From: Pseudomonadota bacterium
GTDB taxonomy: Bacteria > Myxococcota_A > Polyangia > GCA-2747355
DNA length: 64,000 bases
NCBI GenBank assembly: GCA_016702545.1
Contig: JADJDT010000006.1
Coordinates: 62,001 to 126,000 of the forward strand
Reading direction: 5' to 3'
Position 1 is the first letter of the stretch. Each line of letters begins with the position of its first letter. Both the position numbers and the translations under genes were made by a program. Of this stretch, positions 26,795 through 36,100 are shown piece after piece. The notes under the pieces are model-generated. The model saw only the letters and a list, made by a program, of their open reading frames with translations. It was not told the origin of the DNA and ran no database searches.

Positions 26795-28113
26795 GCTCGC
26801 GGGCCCGTCGTCGGGGGGCAGCGGGTCGGCGATCGCCCGCGTTGCAGCCGTCGCCCGCGGAGGTCGAGCTGCGACTGGAGTCGCTGGCCTTCGGCGGCGC
26901 CGCCGTCGGGCGGTACGAGGGCCGCGCCGTGTTCGTGCCCTTCGGCGCGCCCGGGGACCTGGTGCGGGTGCGCCTCAGCGAGCCGCACGCGCGCTGGGCG
27001 CGCGCCGAGCTGATCGAGGTGCTGGCACCGGGCGCCGCGCGGCGCGAGCCCCCTTGCCCCTTGGCGGGCCGCTGCGGCGGCTGTCCCTGGCAGCAGGTGG
27101 ACTACGCGGCGCAGCTGGCCGCCAAGCGCGAGATCCTCGGTCGAGCGCTGCGACCCGTGGCACCGCCGACGATCGAGTTCGTCGCGGCGCCCGCCGAGCT
27201 GCACTACCGGCGTCGCGTGCGGCTGCATTGGCAGCGCGGGCCGAGCGGGTTCCGGCTCGGGCTCCACGGCTGGCGCAGTCGCGAGCTGATCGACGTGGAG
27301 GCGTGCCCCTTGCTCGTGCCGGCGCTCGGGCGGGCGCTTGGCCGGCTGCGCGCGGCGCTCGCAGTCGGTCCGGCCGCGAGCGGCACGCTGGCGGTGTTGG
27401 CGGGCGCCGAGCAGGAGTGTCACTTCAGCCTGCGCGTCGAGCGCGGTGCCGCGGCGGCCGACGAGCCTTGGCGCGGCGACGGGTGGCTCGGTGACGGCAT
27501 CGTCGGGGGCCTCGTCAGCGCGGCGATCGGAGCCACCCACGCGGTGGGGCTGCCGGACGTGGCGCTCGATCGTCGCGGCCTGCGCGCCCACGCGGCCTGC
27601 TTCACCCAGGCGCATGCGGCTCAGGACGCGGCCCTCGCCGGCCGCGTGCAGGCGTTGAGCGCGGTCGCTGCCGGCCGCGCCGTGCTCGAGCTCTATGCCG
27701 GTTGCGGCAACCTGACCGCGGCGCTGGGCGAGCGTGTCGCGTCGGTGCTGGCGGTGGAGAGCGACGCGGCGGCGGTCGCGCTGCTCGGGCGCAATCGCGC
27801 GCGGATCGGCGCCGCCCTGGAGGTTCGAGCGCAAGGCGCCGCCGAGGCCGTCCGCGAGCTGGTCGCGCAGCGCGCGGTGTTTCCGCTGATCCTGCTCGAT
27901 CCCCCGCGCGAGGGCGCGCGCGAGCTGATCGATGGGCTGGCGCAGTTGGGTGCCGAGCGGATCATCTACGTGTCGTGCGATCCCCTGACGCTGGCGCGTG
28001 ACCTCTCGGCGCTGGCGCCGCACGGCTACCGTGCCACGAGCGTGGCCGCGCTCGATACGATGCCCCAGACGCACCATTTCGAGATCCTCGCGGCGCTCGA
28101 GCGCAGGGTCTGA
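26791..28113 (+). CDS. rlmD: TrmA/RlmD-family RNA (uracil-5)-methyltransferase
   Basis: Forms 5-methyluridine in 23S rRNA or tRNA. The 440 residues have an N-terminal TRAM domain (ESLAFGGAAVGRYEG), an iron-sulfur cluster motif CPLAGRCGGC plus a later Cys, SAM-binding ELYAGCGNLT near residue 305, LLDPPREGARE, and the catalytic-Cys motif YVSCDPLTLARDL. The GTG at 26791 overlaps the previous stop. Which uracil is methylated cannot be told from sequence. The TGA coincides with the start of foldback element 3. Confidence 0.85.
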   Translation: MSSRARRRGAAGRRSPALQPSPAEVELRLESLAFGGAAVGRYEGRAVFVPFGAPGDLVRVRLSEPHARWARAELIEVLAPGAARREPPCPLAGRCGGCPWQQVDYAAQLAAKREILGRALRPVAPPTIEFVAAPAELHYRRRVRLHWQRGPSGFRLGLHGWRSRELIDVEACPLLVPALGRALGRLRAALAVGPAASGTLAVLAGAEQECHFSLRVERGAAAADEPWRGDGWLGDGIVGGLVSAAIGATHAVGLPDVALDRRGLRAHAACFTQAHAAQDAALAGRVQALSAVAAGRAVLELYAGCGNLTAALGERVASVLAVESDAAAVALLGRNRARIGAALEVRAQGAAEAVRELVAQRAVFPLILLDPPREGARELIDGLAQLGAERIIYVSCDPLTLARDLSALAPHGYRATSVAALDTMPQTHHFEILAALERRV

Positions 28114-28289
28114 CTCATGTTTCGCCCCTTCTTTCGTCGCGAGGAAGGTCCAGGGGGTGCGGATCAAGGCGCGAGGGGTGTTTATGCCGCAGGCGTACTG
28201 GTGGTACGCCGAGGCAGAAATGCCCCTCGCAACGCAGAGCCGCGCACCTTGGACCTTCCGCAGCAGGAAGAAGGGGCGAAACATGAGTC
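28112..28289. repeat. Foldback element 3 (directly after rlmD)
   Basis: Outer arms 28112-28133 and 28268-28289 are perfect 22-bp inverted repeats; further paired blocks include GGAAGGTCCA (28143-28152 with 28250-28259) and GCGAGGGG with CCCCTCGC. The core is AAGGCGC (28166-28172), hairpin GGCGTAC-TGGTG-GTACGCC (28192-28210), GCAACGCAG (28229-28237). The left arm begins inside the rlmD TGA (28111-28113). A long open frame crosses the element but looks incidental. Confidence 0.88.
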
Positions 28290-28347
28290 TGAGTCCGCCT
28301 TGCTGGGCTCGTGGCTGCGCGGTAGGAATGCGGTCGTGGCCCGACCG

Positions 28348-28383
28348 CGCGCAATGGCAAAGCGACGCGCAATGGCAAAGCGA
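28348..28383 (+). repeat. 18-bp tandem duplication at a start codon
   Basis: CGCGCAATGGCAAAGCGA occurs twice in a row, duplicating the ATG GCA AAG CGA start of the following secreted protein so that two in-frame starts exist. Confidence 0.8.
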
Positions 28384-28893
28384 TCCGCGGGGGAAGGGCG
28401 CTTGGGCGAGGGCCTCCGATCTGGGCCGATCGTCCTGCTGATCCTGGGCAGCGCCCTGGCGGCGGGCGCCGCGCGCGCCGACCCGCTCGATGTCGAACCC
28501 GCCGGGGTGGCCGCCTGGAGTGCGGCGCCCAGCGCGGCGGGCACGGCGTTCGATCGCGAGCGTGAGTGGCACGAGTGGTATCGCGCGCGGGTGCAGTGGC
28601 GTCGGGGCGTTCGCGAGCTCGGGCTGGAGCGGGCACGCAATCGCCGCCTGGCGCTGTTGTTGCGCCGGGGAGGCGCGGCGTCGCCGGGCGTACTGTGGCG
28701 TCAGCGGCTCAACGCGGGCAGTCGCCGGCTTTCGGGCGAGAGCGAGGGCGCCTGGGTTACGGAGGGGGCCGGGACCGGGAGTGGCGGGCGCGCCCGGGCA
28801 GCGCGCGGCCAGGGCCGGCGGGTGCGCGCCGCGACCGACGCTGAGGTCCCGATCGAGCTGTTAAGAAGGCGGTCGAGCGCGACGGCGCAATGA
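28354..28893 (+). CDS. Small secreted basic protein, function unknown
   Basis: 179 residues from ATG 28354 (or 173 from the duplicated ATG 28372). A signal peptide is visible (GPIVLLILGSALAAGAARA before DPLDVEP), then an Arg-rich, low-complexity region without recognisable domains. The frame is open further upstream, but those codons belong to foldback element 3, so I start after it. It lies between rlmD and holA. Its coding status is moderate: the signal peptide is convincing, the rest is not. Confidence 0.5.
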   Translation: MAKRRAMAKRSAGEGRLGEGLRSGPIVLLILGSALAAGAARADPLDVEPAGVAAWSAAPSAAGTAFDREREWHEWYRARVQWRRGVRELGLERARNRRLALLLRRGGAASPGVLWRQRLNAGSRRLSGESEGAWVTEGAGTGSGGRARAARGQGRRVRAATDAEVPIELLRRRSSATAQ

Positions 28894-28905
28894 GTTGCCG
28901 CCGCA

Positions 28906-28958
28906 CGCGGTGACGCGAGCGGCGAAAGCCACGCCCGCGGTGACGCGAGCGGTGAAAG
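28906..28958 (+). repeat. 30-bp period duplication upstream of holA
   Basis: A 23-bp block starting CGCGGTGACGCGAGCGG occurs at 28906-28928 and again, with one change, at 28936-28958. Confidence 0.7.
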
Positions 28959-28971
28959 GGTGTGCACCGGG

Positions 28972-30015
28972 ATGGCGGCTGCAGGCGACCCCTACACCAC
29001 GTTGTTGCGCGACCTCGCGGCTGGCAAGCGAGCGGCCGTCTATTACCTCTGCGGCGAGGCCTATCCGCGCGACCGCCTCGCCGACGCGCTGCGCCGCAGC
29101 CTGGTCGGTGGAGCGCTCGAGGGCTTCAACTTCGATGCGCTGCGCGCCAAGGATGCCGGGGTGTCCGGCATCCTCGCCGCGGTTCGCACGGTACCGATGC
29201 TGGGCGGGCAGCGCCTGGTGCAGGTCCGCGAGGCCGACGCGCTGACGGCCGAGGAGCTGGCGCAGCTGATCCCCTACCTCGAGAACCCCTCGCCCTTCGC
29301 GGTGCTGCTGTTGCTCGCCGACAAGGCCGACCTGCGGGCCAAGTTCTTCCAGGCGATGAAGAAGCAGGGCGTGTTGCAGCGCTTCGAGCCGCTGCGCGAG
29401 CGCCAGGCCGCACCCTGGGTGGCCGCCGAGGCGCTGCGCACCAGCGTGCGCCTGCAGGCTGGTGCCGCCGAGCGGCTCGCCAGCGCCGTCGGTACCGAGA
29501 TGGGGCAGCTCGCCAGCGCGCTGGAGCGGGTCGCGCTCTACGTCGGCGAGGGGGCGGCGATCAGCGCCGACGACGTCGAAGAGGTGCTGGCCGATACGCG
29601 GCAGCGCTCGATCTTCGAGCTGACCAATGCGGTCGGCCACGGCCGGCGGCGCGAGGCGCTCGCGGTGCTGCGGCAGCTGGTGCTGGCGCGCGAGCCCGGG
29701 GTGCGCATCGTGGTGATGCTGGCCCGCCATCTGCGGCAGGTCTGGGCGGTCAAGGTGCTGACGGGAGGCGGCAGCGCCGATCCGGCGGCGCTGGCGGCGA
29801 AGGCCGGCGTGCCCCCCTTTGCCGTGGCCGACCTCGAGCGCCAGGCCCAGCGGCTGCCCGTCGCGCGGCTGGCGCAGATGCACGAGGCGCTGCGCGAGGC
29901 CGATCGGGCGCTGAAGTCGAGCCGGCTGCACGAGTCGGTCGCCCTGGAGCAGCTCGTGTTCCGGCTCTGCCCGGCCACGGTGGCCACGCAGCGCGGGGAG
30001 GATCGCTCGAGCTAG
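28972..30015 (+). CDS. holA: DNA polymerase III subunit delta
   Basis: Clamp-loader subunit that opens the sliding clamp. The 347 residues show the family layout: N-terminal AAA-like domain beginning LAAGKRAAVYYLCGEAYPR, the LGGQRLVQVREAD strand, FQAMKKQGVLQRFE, and the C-terminal domain with RSIFELTNAVGHGRRREAL and MLARHLRQVW. ATG 28972 is chosen; GTG 28960 is possible. Its stop overlaps that of rpsT on the opposite strand. Confidence 0.88.
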   Translation: MAAAGDPYTTLLRDLAAGKRAAVYYLCGEAYPRDRLADALRRSLVGGALEGFNFDALRAKDAGVSGILAAVRTVPMLGGQRLVQVREADALTAEELAQLIPYLENPSPFAVLLLLADKADLRAKFFQAMKKQGVLQRFEPLRERQAAPWVAAEALRTSVRLQAGAAERLASAVGTEMGQLASALERVALYVGEGAAISADDVEEVLADTRQRSIFELTNAVGHGRRREALAVLRQLVLAREPGVRIVVMLARHLRQVWAVKVLTGGGSADPAALAAKAGVPPFAVADLERQAQRLPVARLAQMHEALREADRALKSSRLHESVALEQLVFRLCPATVATQRGEDRSS

Positions 30016-30284
30016 CTAGCGACCGTGAGGCGATTGAAGGCGCAGGTGAGTCGCGAGACGAGGCGGGAGGCGCGCTGGCGCGGAATGATGCCCTTCTGGG
30101 CGCAGCGGTCGATCAGCGGCACGACGGCGCCGAGCGCGGCCTGAGCCTCCTGACGATCGCCCGAACCGAGGGCCAAGCGCAGCCGCTTGACGTGCGTGCG
30201 CATCGAGGTCCTGTAGTGGCGGTGGTGGGCCTGCAGCTTGAGGCGCTGCCGGTTTCGTTTCTCGGCCTGCGGATGATTGGCCAC
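30012..30284 (-). CDS. rpsT: 30S ribosomal protein S20
   Basis: Helical 16S rRNA-binding protein. The 90 residues begin MANHPQAEKRNRQRLKLQAH and contain the KGIIPRQRASRLVSRLT end typical of S20 (KGxIhkNxAaRxkSRL). Start GTG at 30284, with GGGGAGAAG upstream. Convergent with holA, the two stops sharing bases 30013-30014. Confidence 0.93.
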   Translation of the reverse strand: MANHPQAEKRNRQRLKLQAHHRHYRTSMRTHVKRLRLALGSGDRQEAQAALGAVVPLIDRCAQKGIIPRQRASRLVSRLTCAFNRLTVAS

Positions 30285-30301
30285 TGCGTCTTCTCCCCAG
30301 T

Positions 30302-30349
30302 CGTATCCTGCGCCAGACGTATCCCGCGCCAGAGGCGTTCCGTGCTAGA
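30302..30349. repeat. 16-bp tandem repeat, three copies, between rpsT and murJ
   Basis: Units near CGTATCCYGCGCCAGA begin at 30302, 30318 and 30334. A further degenerate 15-bp duplication (30446-30490) overlaps the murJ start. Confidence 0.7.
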
Positions 30350-30457
30350 CGCGTGCTGTGCCGGAATTCGGCACACCACGCCCGCCGCTGCTGTCGCAGC
30401 CGGCGCGAACGGGAGTGTCTCTAGCACCGCCCTCGACGGGGTGTCAAGCAAGGTGCC

Positions 30458-32137
30458 GTGAAGCAACGTGCCGTAGAACAAGGCGCCGTGCAGCCGCAGG
30501 GAGCGCCAGCCACGGACAGCCCAACCCAGCCGGAGCCCGTGGTGCCGGTCGGCGGCGCACCGAGGGCGTCGCTGGCGCGCGCGGCCGGGCTGGTGGGCGC
30601 GTTGACCCTGGCCAGCCGGCTGCTCGGGCTGCTGCGCGATGCGGTGTTCGCGGCCTACTTTCGCCAGGGTGGTACCGATGCCTTCTTCGTCGCCTTCACC
30701 ATTCCGAACGTGCTGCGCCGGTTGCTCGCCGAGGGCGCGCTGACGGTGGCCTTCATCCCCGTGCTGACCGAGTGTCGGCAGCGGCGGGGCGAGGTGGCGG
30801 CGCGCGAGCTGTTTGCGGCCACGCTGGGGGCGGCGCTCGTGATCTGGACCGCGGTCTGCCTGCTGGGCATCGTCTTCGCGCCGCTGGTGGTCCAGAGCTT
30901 CGCCTGGGGCTTCCACGACGACCCGCCCAAGCTGGCGCTCGCCGTGCTGCTGACGCGACTCACCTTTCCCTATCTGATCAGCGTCGGGCTGGTGGCGCTG
31001 GCGATGGGTGCGCTGAATAGCCACGGCGACTTCGCCGCGCCCGCGCTCGCCCCAGCCGTGCTCAACCTGGTGATCATCGTCGTGATCGTCGTGCTGGCGC
31101 CGCACAGCGCCGCTTGGGGGTGGCCGCCGATCGTGACGGCGGGCATTGGTGTGCTGCTGGGCGGGGTGTTGCAGGCTGCGGTGCAGCTGCCGTCGCTGCG
31201 GCGCAGGGGGTTGTTACTGCGTCCCACCCTCGGGCTGCGCAACCCGGAGGTGCTGCGCATCGGCCGGCTGATGCTGCCGTCGATCTTCGGGCTCGCGGTC
31301 TATCAGCTCAACGTGATCCTGATGCGTCAGTTCGCCTCGTTCCTCGCGGAGGGGGTGATCAGCGCGATTTATTATGCTCAGCGCTTGATCGAGTTCCCGC
31401 TCGGCATCTTCGCGGTGGCGATCGCGACCGTGACGATCCCGAGCTTCGCGGCGCGCGCCAGCGCCGGCGAGTTCGACCGCCTCAAGCGCAGCTTCAACGA
31501 GTCCCTGCGGCTGGTGCTCTTCGTGATGCTGCCGGCGAGCACGGGTTTGATCGCGTTGGCGCTGCCGCTGACGGCGGTGCTCTTTCAGCGCGGGGCCTTC
31601 AGCCACGCGTTGGCGCGCGAGACGGCCTCGATGCTGGTGGGCTTCGCGGCCGGGTTGTGGGCCGCCGGTGGGGTGCGCCAGACGGTGCCGGTCTTCTTTG
31701 CGCTGCAGGACACGCGCACGCCGGTCAAGATCTCGCTGCTGACCCTGCTCGTCTTCGCCGGGGCGGCGCTGGTGCTGCGCGGGCCGCTCGGCGGGCCAGG
31801 GCTGGCGCTGGCGGTGGCGCTATCGTCGGTTTTCAACTTCGTGCTGCTGCTGCTCGCGTTGCGGCGACGCCTCGGTCGGCTCGGCTTGCGCTCGCTCGGT
31901 TGGTCGATGGCGCGGACCTCGCTCGCCGCCGCGGGCTCGGCCGTGACCGCGGGCGCCGTCGCTCGGTTGGGTCGCTGGGAGGCCGGCAGCCAGCCGCTGC
32001 GCAACCACGGCGTCCTGCTGCTGGCGGTGCTGGTCGGCGTGCTGGTCTTTCTCGCGCTGGCGGCGCTGCTGCGCTGCCCCGAGCTGCAGCAGATCACGGC
32101 CGTGTTGCGACGACGCCGCCAGCGGGCGGCGGGGTGA
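30458..32137 (+). CDS. murJ: Lipid II flippase MurJ
   Basis: Moves lipid II across the inner membrane for peptidoglycan synthesis. The 559 residues contain about 14 hydrophobic helices and MurJ signatures SRLLGLLRDAVFAAYF, DAFFVAFTIPNVLRRLLAEGAL, and YYAQRLIEFPLGIFAVAIAT. The N-terminal ~35 residues before ASLARAAGLVG are a Gln/Pro-rich extension over a degenerate tandem duplication. Start GTG 30458 is the furthest supported; a start nearer the first helix is possible. Confidence 0.93.
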   Translation: MKQRAVEQGAVQPQGAPATDSPTQPEPVVPVGGAPRASLARAAGLVGALTLASRLLGLLRDAVFAAYFRQGGTDAFFVAFTIPNVLRRLLAEGALTVAFIPVLTECRQRRGEVAARELFAATLGAALVIWTAVCLLGIVFAPLVVQSFAWGFHDDPPKLALAVLLTRLTFPYLISVGLVALAMGALNSHGDFAAPALAPAVLNLVIIVVIVVLAPHSAAWGWPPIVTAGIGVLLGGVLQAAVQLPSLRRRGLLLRPTLGLRNPEVLRIGRLMLPSIFGLAVYQLNVILMRQFASFLAEGVISAIYYAQRLIEFPLGIFAVAIATVTIPSFAARASAGEFDRLKRSFNESLRLVLFVMLPASTGLIALALPLTAVLFQRGAFSHALARETASMLVGFAAGLWAAGGVRQTVPVFFALQDTRTPVKISLLTLLVFAGAALVLRGPLGGPGLALAVALSSVFNFVLLLLALRRRLGRLGLRSLGWSMARTSLAAAGSAVTAGAVARLGRWEAGSQPLRNHGVLLLAVLVGVLVFLALAALLRCPELQQITAVLRRRRQRAAG

Positions 32138-32147
32138 ACGACCCAGT

Positions 32148-33081
32148 CTAGAACGGCCAGAGGCGGTCGAGGCGGCCGCGCTCGGCGGCGGGCCCTGCAG
32201 GCTGGTCGGCGCCGGGGTCGGCGCTGGGGTCGGCGCTGGGGTCGGCGCGGCGCGGATCGACGTCGGCGGTGGTGGGGGCCGTTGGACGCTCGCCCTCGAG
32301 CGCGCGCACGCGTTGCGCGAAGCGGGTGTTGGCGTCGCGCAGGGCCTGTTCGGGCTCGAGACCCTGCAGCCGAGCCCAGTCCGCGACGGCCAGCAGCAGC
32401 TCGCCGACCGCCCCATGGCGGCCCGCGCTGGGCGCTGCGCCCTCGCCCGCGCGCAGCGCCCGCCCGCAGCAGCGCCTCGTCCGCCCCCAGCAGCGCCTCG
32501 TCCGCCCGCAGCAGGGTCTGTGCGAGGCGTGCCCGCGCCGCCGCGGCGTCGGGCCAGCCGAGGCCCAAGCGCGCGGCCTTGCGCGTCAGCTCGTGGCTAC
32601 GGTGCAGCGCAGGCAGGGCGCGCGGGATGCCGTCGAGCACGCTCTGGCGCTGTCGAGGGCCGTGCTCGGTCGCCTTGATGCGCTCCCAGTTGACCAGCAC
32701 CTCGTCGGCGTCGCGCACCGTCGCATCGCCAAAGACGTGGGGGTGGCGCCGGATCAGCTTGTCGCCGATGCTGCGCACGACCTCGTCGAGCGCGATGCCC
32801 GCCAGCGCCGCTTGAAAGACGATCTGCAGCAGCAGATCACCCAGCTCCTCGCAGTGCTCGTCGCGCCTGCCGGCGTCGATCGCCTCGAGCACCTCGTAGG
32901 CCTCCTCGAGCAGGTAGGGTCGCAGCGTCTGCAGCGTCTGTTGCTGGTCCCACGGGCAACCGCCGGGTCCCAGCAGCCGCTGCATCAGCGCCGCCAGCCA
33001 GGGCAGGTTCGCGCCATCGCCAAGCCGGTCGGTTGGTTGGTCTGCCAGGGTAGAGCCAAGCCCGTGATCGCGGTCGCGCAT
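32148..33081 (-). CDS. mazG: Nucleoside triphosphate pyrophosphohydrolase MazG, frame broken by one base
   Basis: Hydrolyses NTPs to NMPs. From ATG 33081 the frame gives LLGPGGCPWDQQQTLQTLRP, the metal-binding EEAYEVLEA and EELGDLLLQIVF, and RRHPHVFGD, then turns into Arg-rich nonsense. The normal continuation (GELLLAVADWARLQG, ALRDANTRFAQRV) is in another frame, ending at TAG 32148-32150. Removing one base from the plus-strand CGCCCGCCC tract at about 32458-32466 joins the halves into about 310 residues. The second half also carries a heptapeptide duplication (LLRADEA/LLGADEA) and an ADPS repeat near the C-terminus. Confidence 0.85.
32205..32252 (-). repeat. 12-bp coding repeat near the mazG 3' end
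   Basis: Plus-strand units GTCGGCGCYGGG start at 32205, 32217 and 32229, with a partial unit at 32241. In the repaired mazG frame they encode repeated Ala-Asp-Pro-Ser. Confidence 0.8.
32467..32508 (-). repeat. 21-bp tandem duplication inside mazG
   Basis: Two 21-bp units (32467-32487 and 32488-32508) plus the start of a third encode successive LLxADEA heptapeptides. The suspected extra base lies at the edge of this array. Confidence 0.8.
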
Positions 33082-33198
33082 CGCGCTTGCTCGTCTATTC
33101 CCTTCTGATACATGGTGTCAATCGTGAGCCGAGCGATCGGGGCGCGGGGTCGGGGACGCCCCCCCGCGCATGACGGCGCCGATCGGGCTGAGGGGAGC

Positions 33199-36100
33199 GT
33201 GACAGCGGTGCTGACGCCCGAGGTCGTTCACGAGAAGGTGGTGTTCGCGGACAACGCGCCGCTGGGCCAGCTGCTGGGCCCCGGGGGCAGTCACCTCAAG
33301 CTGGTGGCCCGCGAGATGGGCATCGAGCTGCACGTGCGCGGCAACGAGATCACGCTCGTGGGCGCACGCGCTCAGGTCGAGCTGGCGGGCTCGCTGCTCG
33401 CGCAGGTCTATGCGCTGGCGCGGCGCGGGATCAGCTTCGATGGCGGGGACCTGCTGCGCGCCGTGCAAGCCGTCCAGGGCGGGAACCCGACCGATCTGGC
33501 GGCGATCTTCTCCGATACGCTGGTGGTGACGCCGAACGCGCGGGTCGGGCCCAAGGGCCCGACGCAGAAGCGCTACGTCGACGCGATCCGCGCCAACGAC
33601 ATCGTCTTCGGCATCGGGCCGGCCGGCACCGGCAAGACCTACCTGGCGATGGCGATGGCCGTCGGCGCGTTGCTCAAGCAGCAGGTCAAGCGCATCATCC
33701 TGGCGCGGCCGGCGGTCGAGGCCGGCGAGCGCTTGGGCTTCCTGCCCGGCGACCTGATGGAGAAGGTGAACCCCTACCTGCGTCCGCTCTACGACGCGCT
33801 CCACGACATGCTCGACGCCGAGCGCGTGCAGCAGATGATCGCGCGCGGGCAGGTCGAGGTCGCCCCACTGGCCTTCATGCGCGGTCGCACGCTGAACAGC
33901 TCGTTCGTGATCCTCGACGAGGCGCAGAATGCCACCAGCGACCAGATGCTGATGTTCCTCACGCGCCTCGGCTTCGACTCGAAGGCGGTGGTGACGGGTG
34001 ACGTGACGCAGATCGACCTGCCGATCGGCGCGCAGAGCGGGCTGGTCGAGGTCGAGGGGCTGCTGCGCGGGATCGAGGGGATCGGCTTCGTGCAGTTCAC
34101 CGAGCGTGACGTGGTGCGACATCCGCTGGTGCAGAAGATCATCAAGGCCTACGAGGCCCAGACCACGAAGGCGCGGGTAAGGGCTCGCCGGGGGCTTTAC
34201 AGCGCCTCGTTCACGCGCCCATGCTGGAGCCAGTCGATGCCTCATTCTTCTCTCGCCACGGCCGGTGAAGGCCCCTCGCTCTCGCGGACGCTGCGGACGC
34301 TGCCCGTCCGCCTGATGGCGCGCCTCGACCGTGCGCTCGAGCGCACGTCCCTGCGTGGCCTGACGCTGTTGGTGCTCGCCGCGGCCCTGGCGCTGCTGGT
34401 CGGCAGCCCGGTCGGTCACTCGAAGCGGGTTTGGCGCAATCTCAAGGTCGGCGCCCGCGCGCAGCTGAACATCAAGGCCACGCGCTCTTTCAGCTACGCG
34501 CTCAGCGACGAGGAGATCGAGCAGCGGCGGCAGCGGGCGGCGGCAAAGGTCCTGCCGGTCTTCGACCACCACACCGATGCCTCGGCCCTCGTGCTGGCGC
34601 GCATCAACCAGGCCTTCGATAGCATGTCGGGCGGTGCCGCCGGCGACGACGAGGCGGCGCTGGGGGTCGGTCGGGGCGTCGGCCACGCCGAAGCGCGGGC
34701 CGACACGGCCCGCTGGGGGCGCGCCGGCGGCGGCGCGCAGCAGCGCGAGGTCTTCGCGCGCGCGGTGCAGACGGACGTGGCGCCGCGGGTCTTCGATCGC
34801 CTGGCCGAGGCGCGCTTCTCCGGTGAGGTGAGGGCGATCGTGATCATGCTGCTGGGCTCCGCGCTCGACGGCCTGGTGATCAGCCACCAGGCGGCGCTAG
34901 AGCCCTATCTGGGTGGCTCGTTGACGCTGCGCCATCTCGTCAGCGGGCGGCCGAGCAACCGGCCCGAACAGCGCCTGAGCCAGCTCGATCGCATTCGTGA
35001 CCTCGAGCAGACCCGGGAACAGGTGCGCCAGCTGGCCAAGATCCACGGCACGCAGCTCAATCCAGCGCTGCGGCGGGCCGTCGTCGAGCTGGTCGAGAGC
35101 GTGCTCGTGCCCAACGTCAGCCTGAACGTCGGCGAGACGCGCCATCGCGAGGAGGACGCGCGCCGCCGCATCGGACGGCAGCCGATCCCGATCGTCGAGG
35201 GGCAGGTGATCGTGCCCGACGGCGACGCGATCACGCCGCAGCACCTGCGGGTCCTGCGGGCGATGGCGGGCGACGAGGGCAGCGGCGCCACGGTGATGGT
35301 CGTCGGCAGCGCCCTGTTGCTGCTGGTGCTGTTGGTGACGCTGCTCAACTTGGCCGAGCGGCAGTTCCAACGCTTCATTCGACAGCCCCGCGATCTGCTG
35401 GCGATGGGGTTGCTGCTGCTGCTCTTCCTGCCGCTGGCGCGCCTGGCTCTCTTGATCCACGGACCGCTGGCGCCGGGAATCCCGCCGATCGAGGCCTACC
35501 TGGTGCCACTGGCCGCGGGGGCGGTGTTGGTGCGCCTGCTGATCACCGCCGAGGCCGCGGCGCTCTTCGCCGTGACCGCGGCCCTGCTCGCGGGGTTGAT
35601 CTTCGAGCGCAACCTGGGCCTGACGCTGTTCTACCTGGTGACGGGCATCAGCGCCGCCTCGGGCGTGCGGGTCGTCCACTCCCGGCTGACCGTCTTCAAG
35701 GCGGGGCTGTTGGCCGGCTTGTTCGGCGCCTTCACGGTGCTGTGCCAGCGGCTGCTGGGGGTCGGGGGCTTCGCGGCCGAGCAAGCGGAGACGGCGATGC
35801 TCGCCGCCGCCGGTGGTGGCGTGCTCTCGGCCTTGCTGGTGCTGGCCGTGCTGCCGGTGTTCGAGTGGGCGTTCGCCTATACGACGGAGATCACGCTGCT
35901 CGAGCTGGCCAATCCCAACCACCCCTTGTTGCGGGAGCTGATGCTCAAGGCGCCGGGGACCTACCACCACAGCATGGTGGTAGGCAGCTTGGCCGAGGCG
36001 GCCTGCGACGCGATCGGCGCCAACGGGCTGCTGGCCCGCGTGGCCGCCAACTATCACGACGTGGGCAAGCTGAAGAACGCGCCCTACTTCGCCGAGAACA

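Noticed and set aside
28117..28353. N-terminal extension of the small secreted protein from ATG 28117
   Set aside because: These codons are the two arms and core of foldback element 3; the signal peptide begins only after ATG 28354.
31585..32147. Extension of the mazG frame to 31585
   Set aside because: This is the out-of-frame continuation after the indel and is Arg-rich sequence antisense to murJ.
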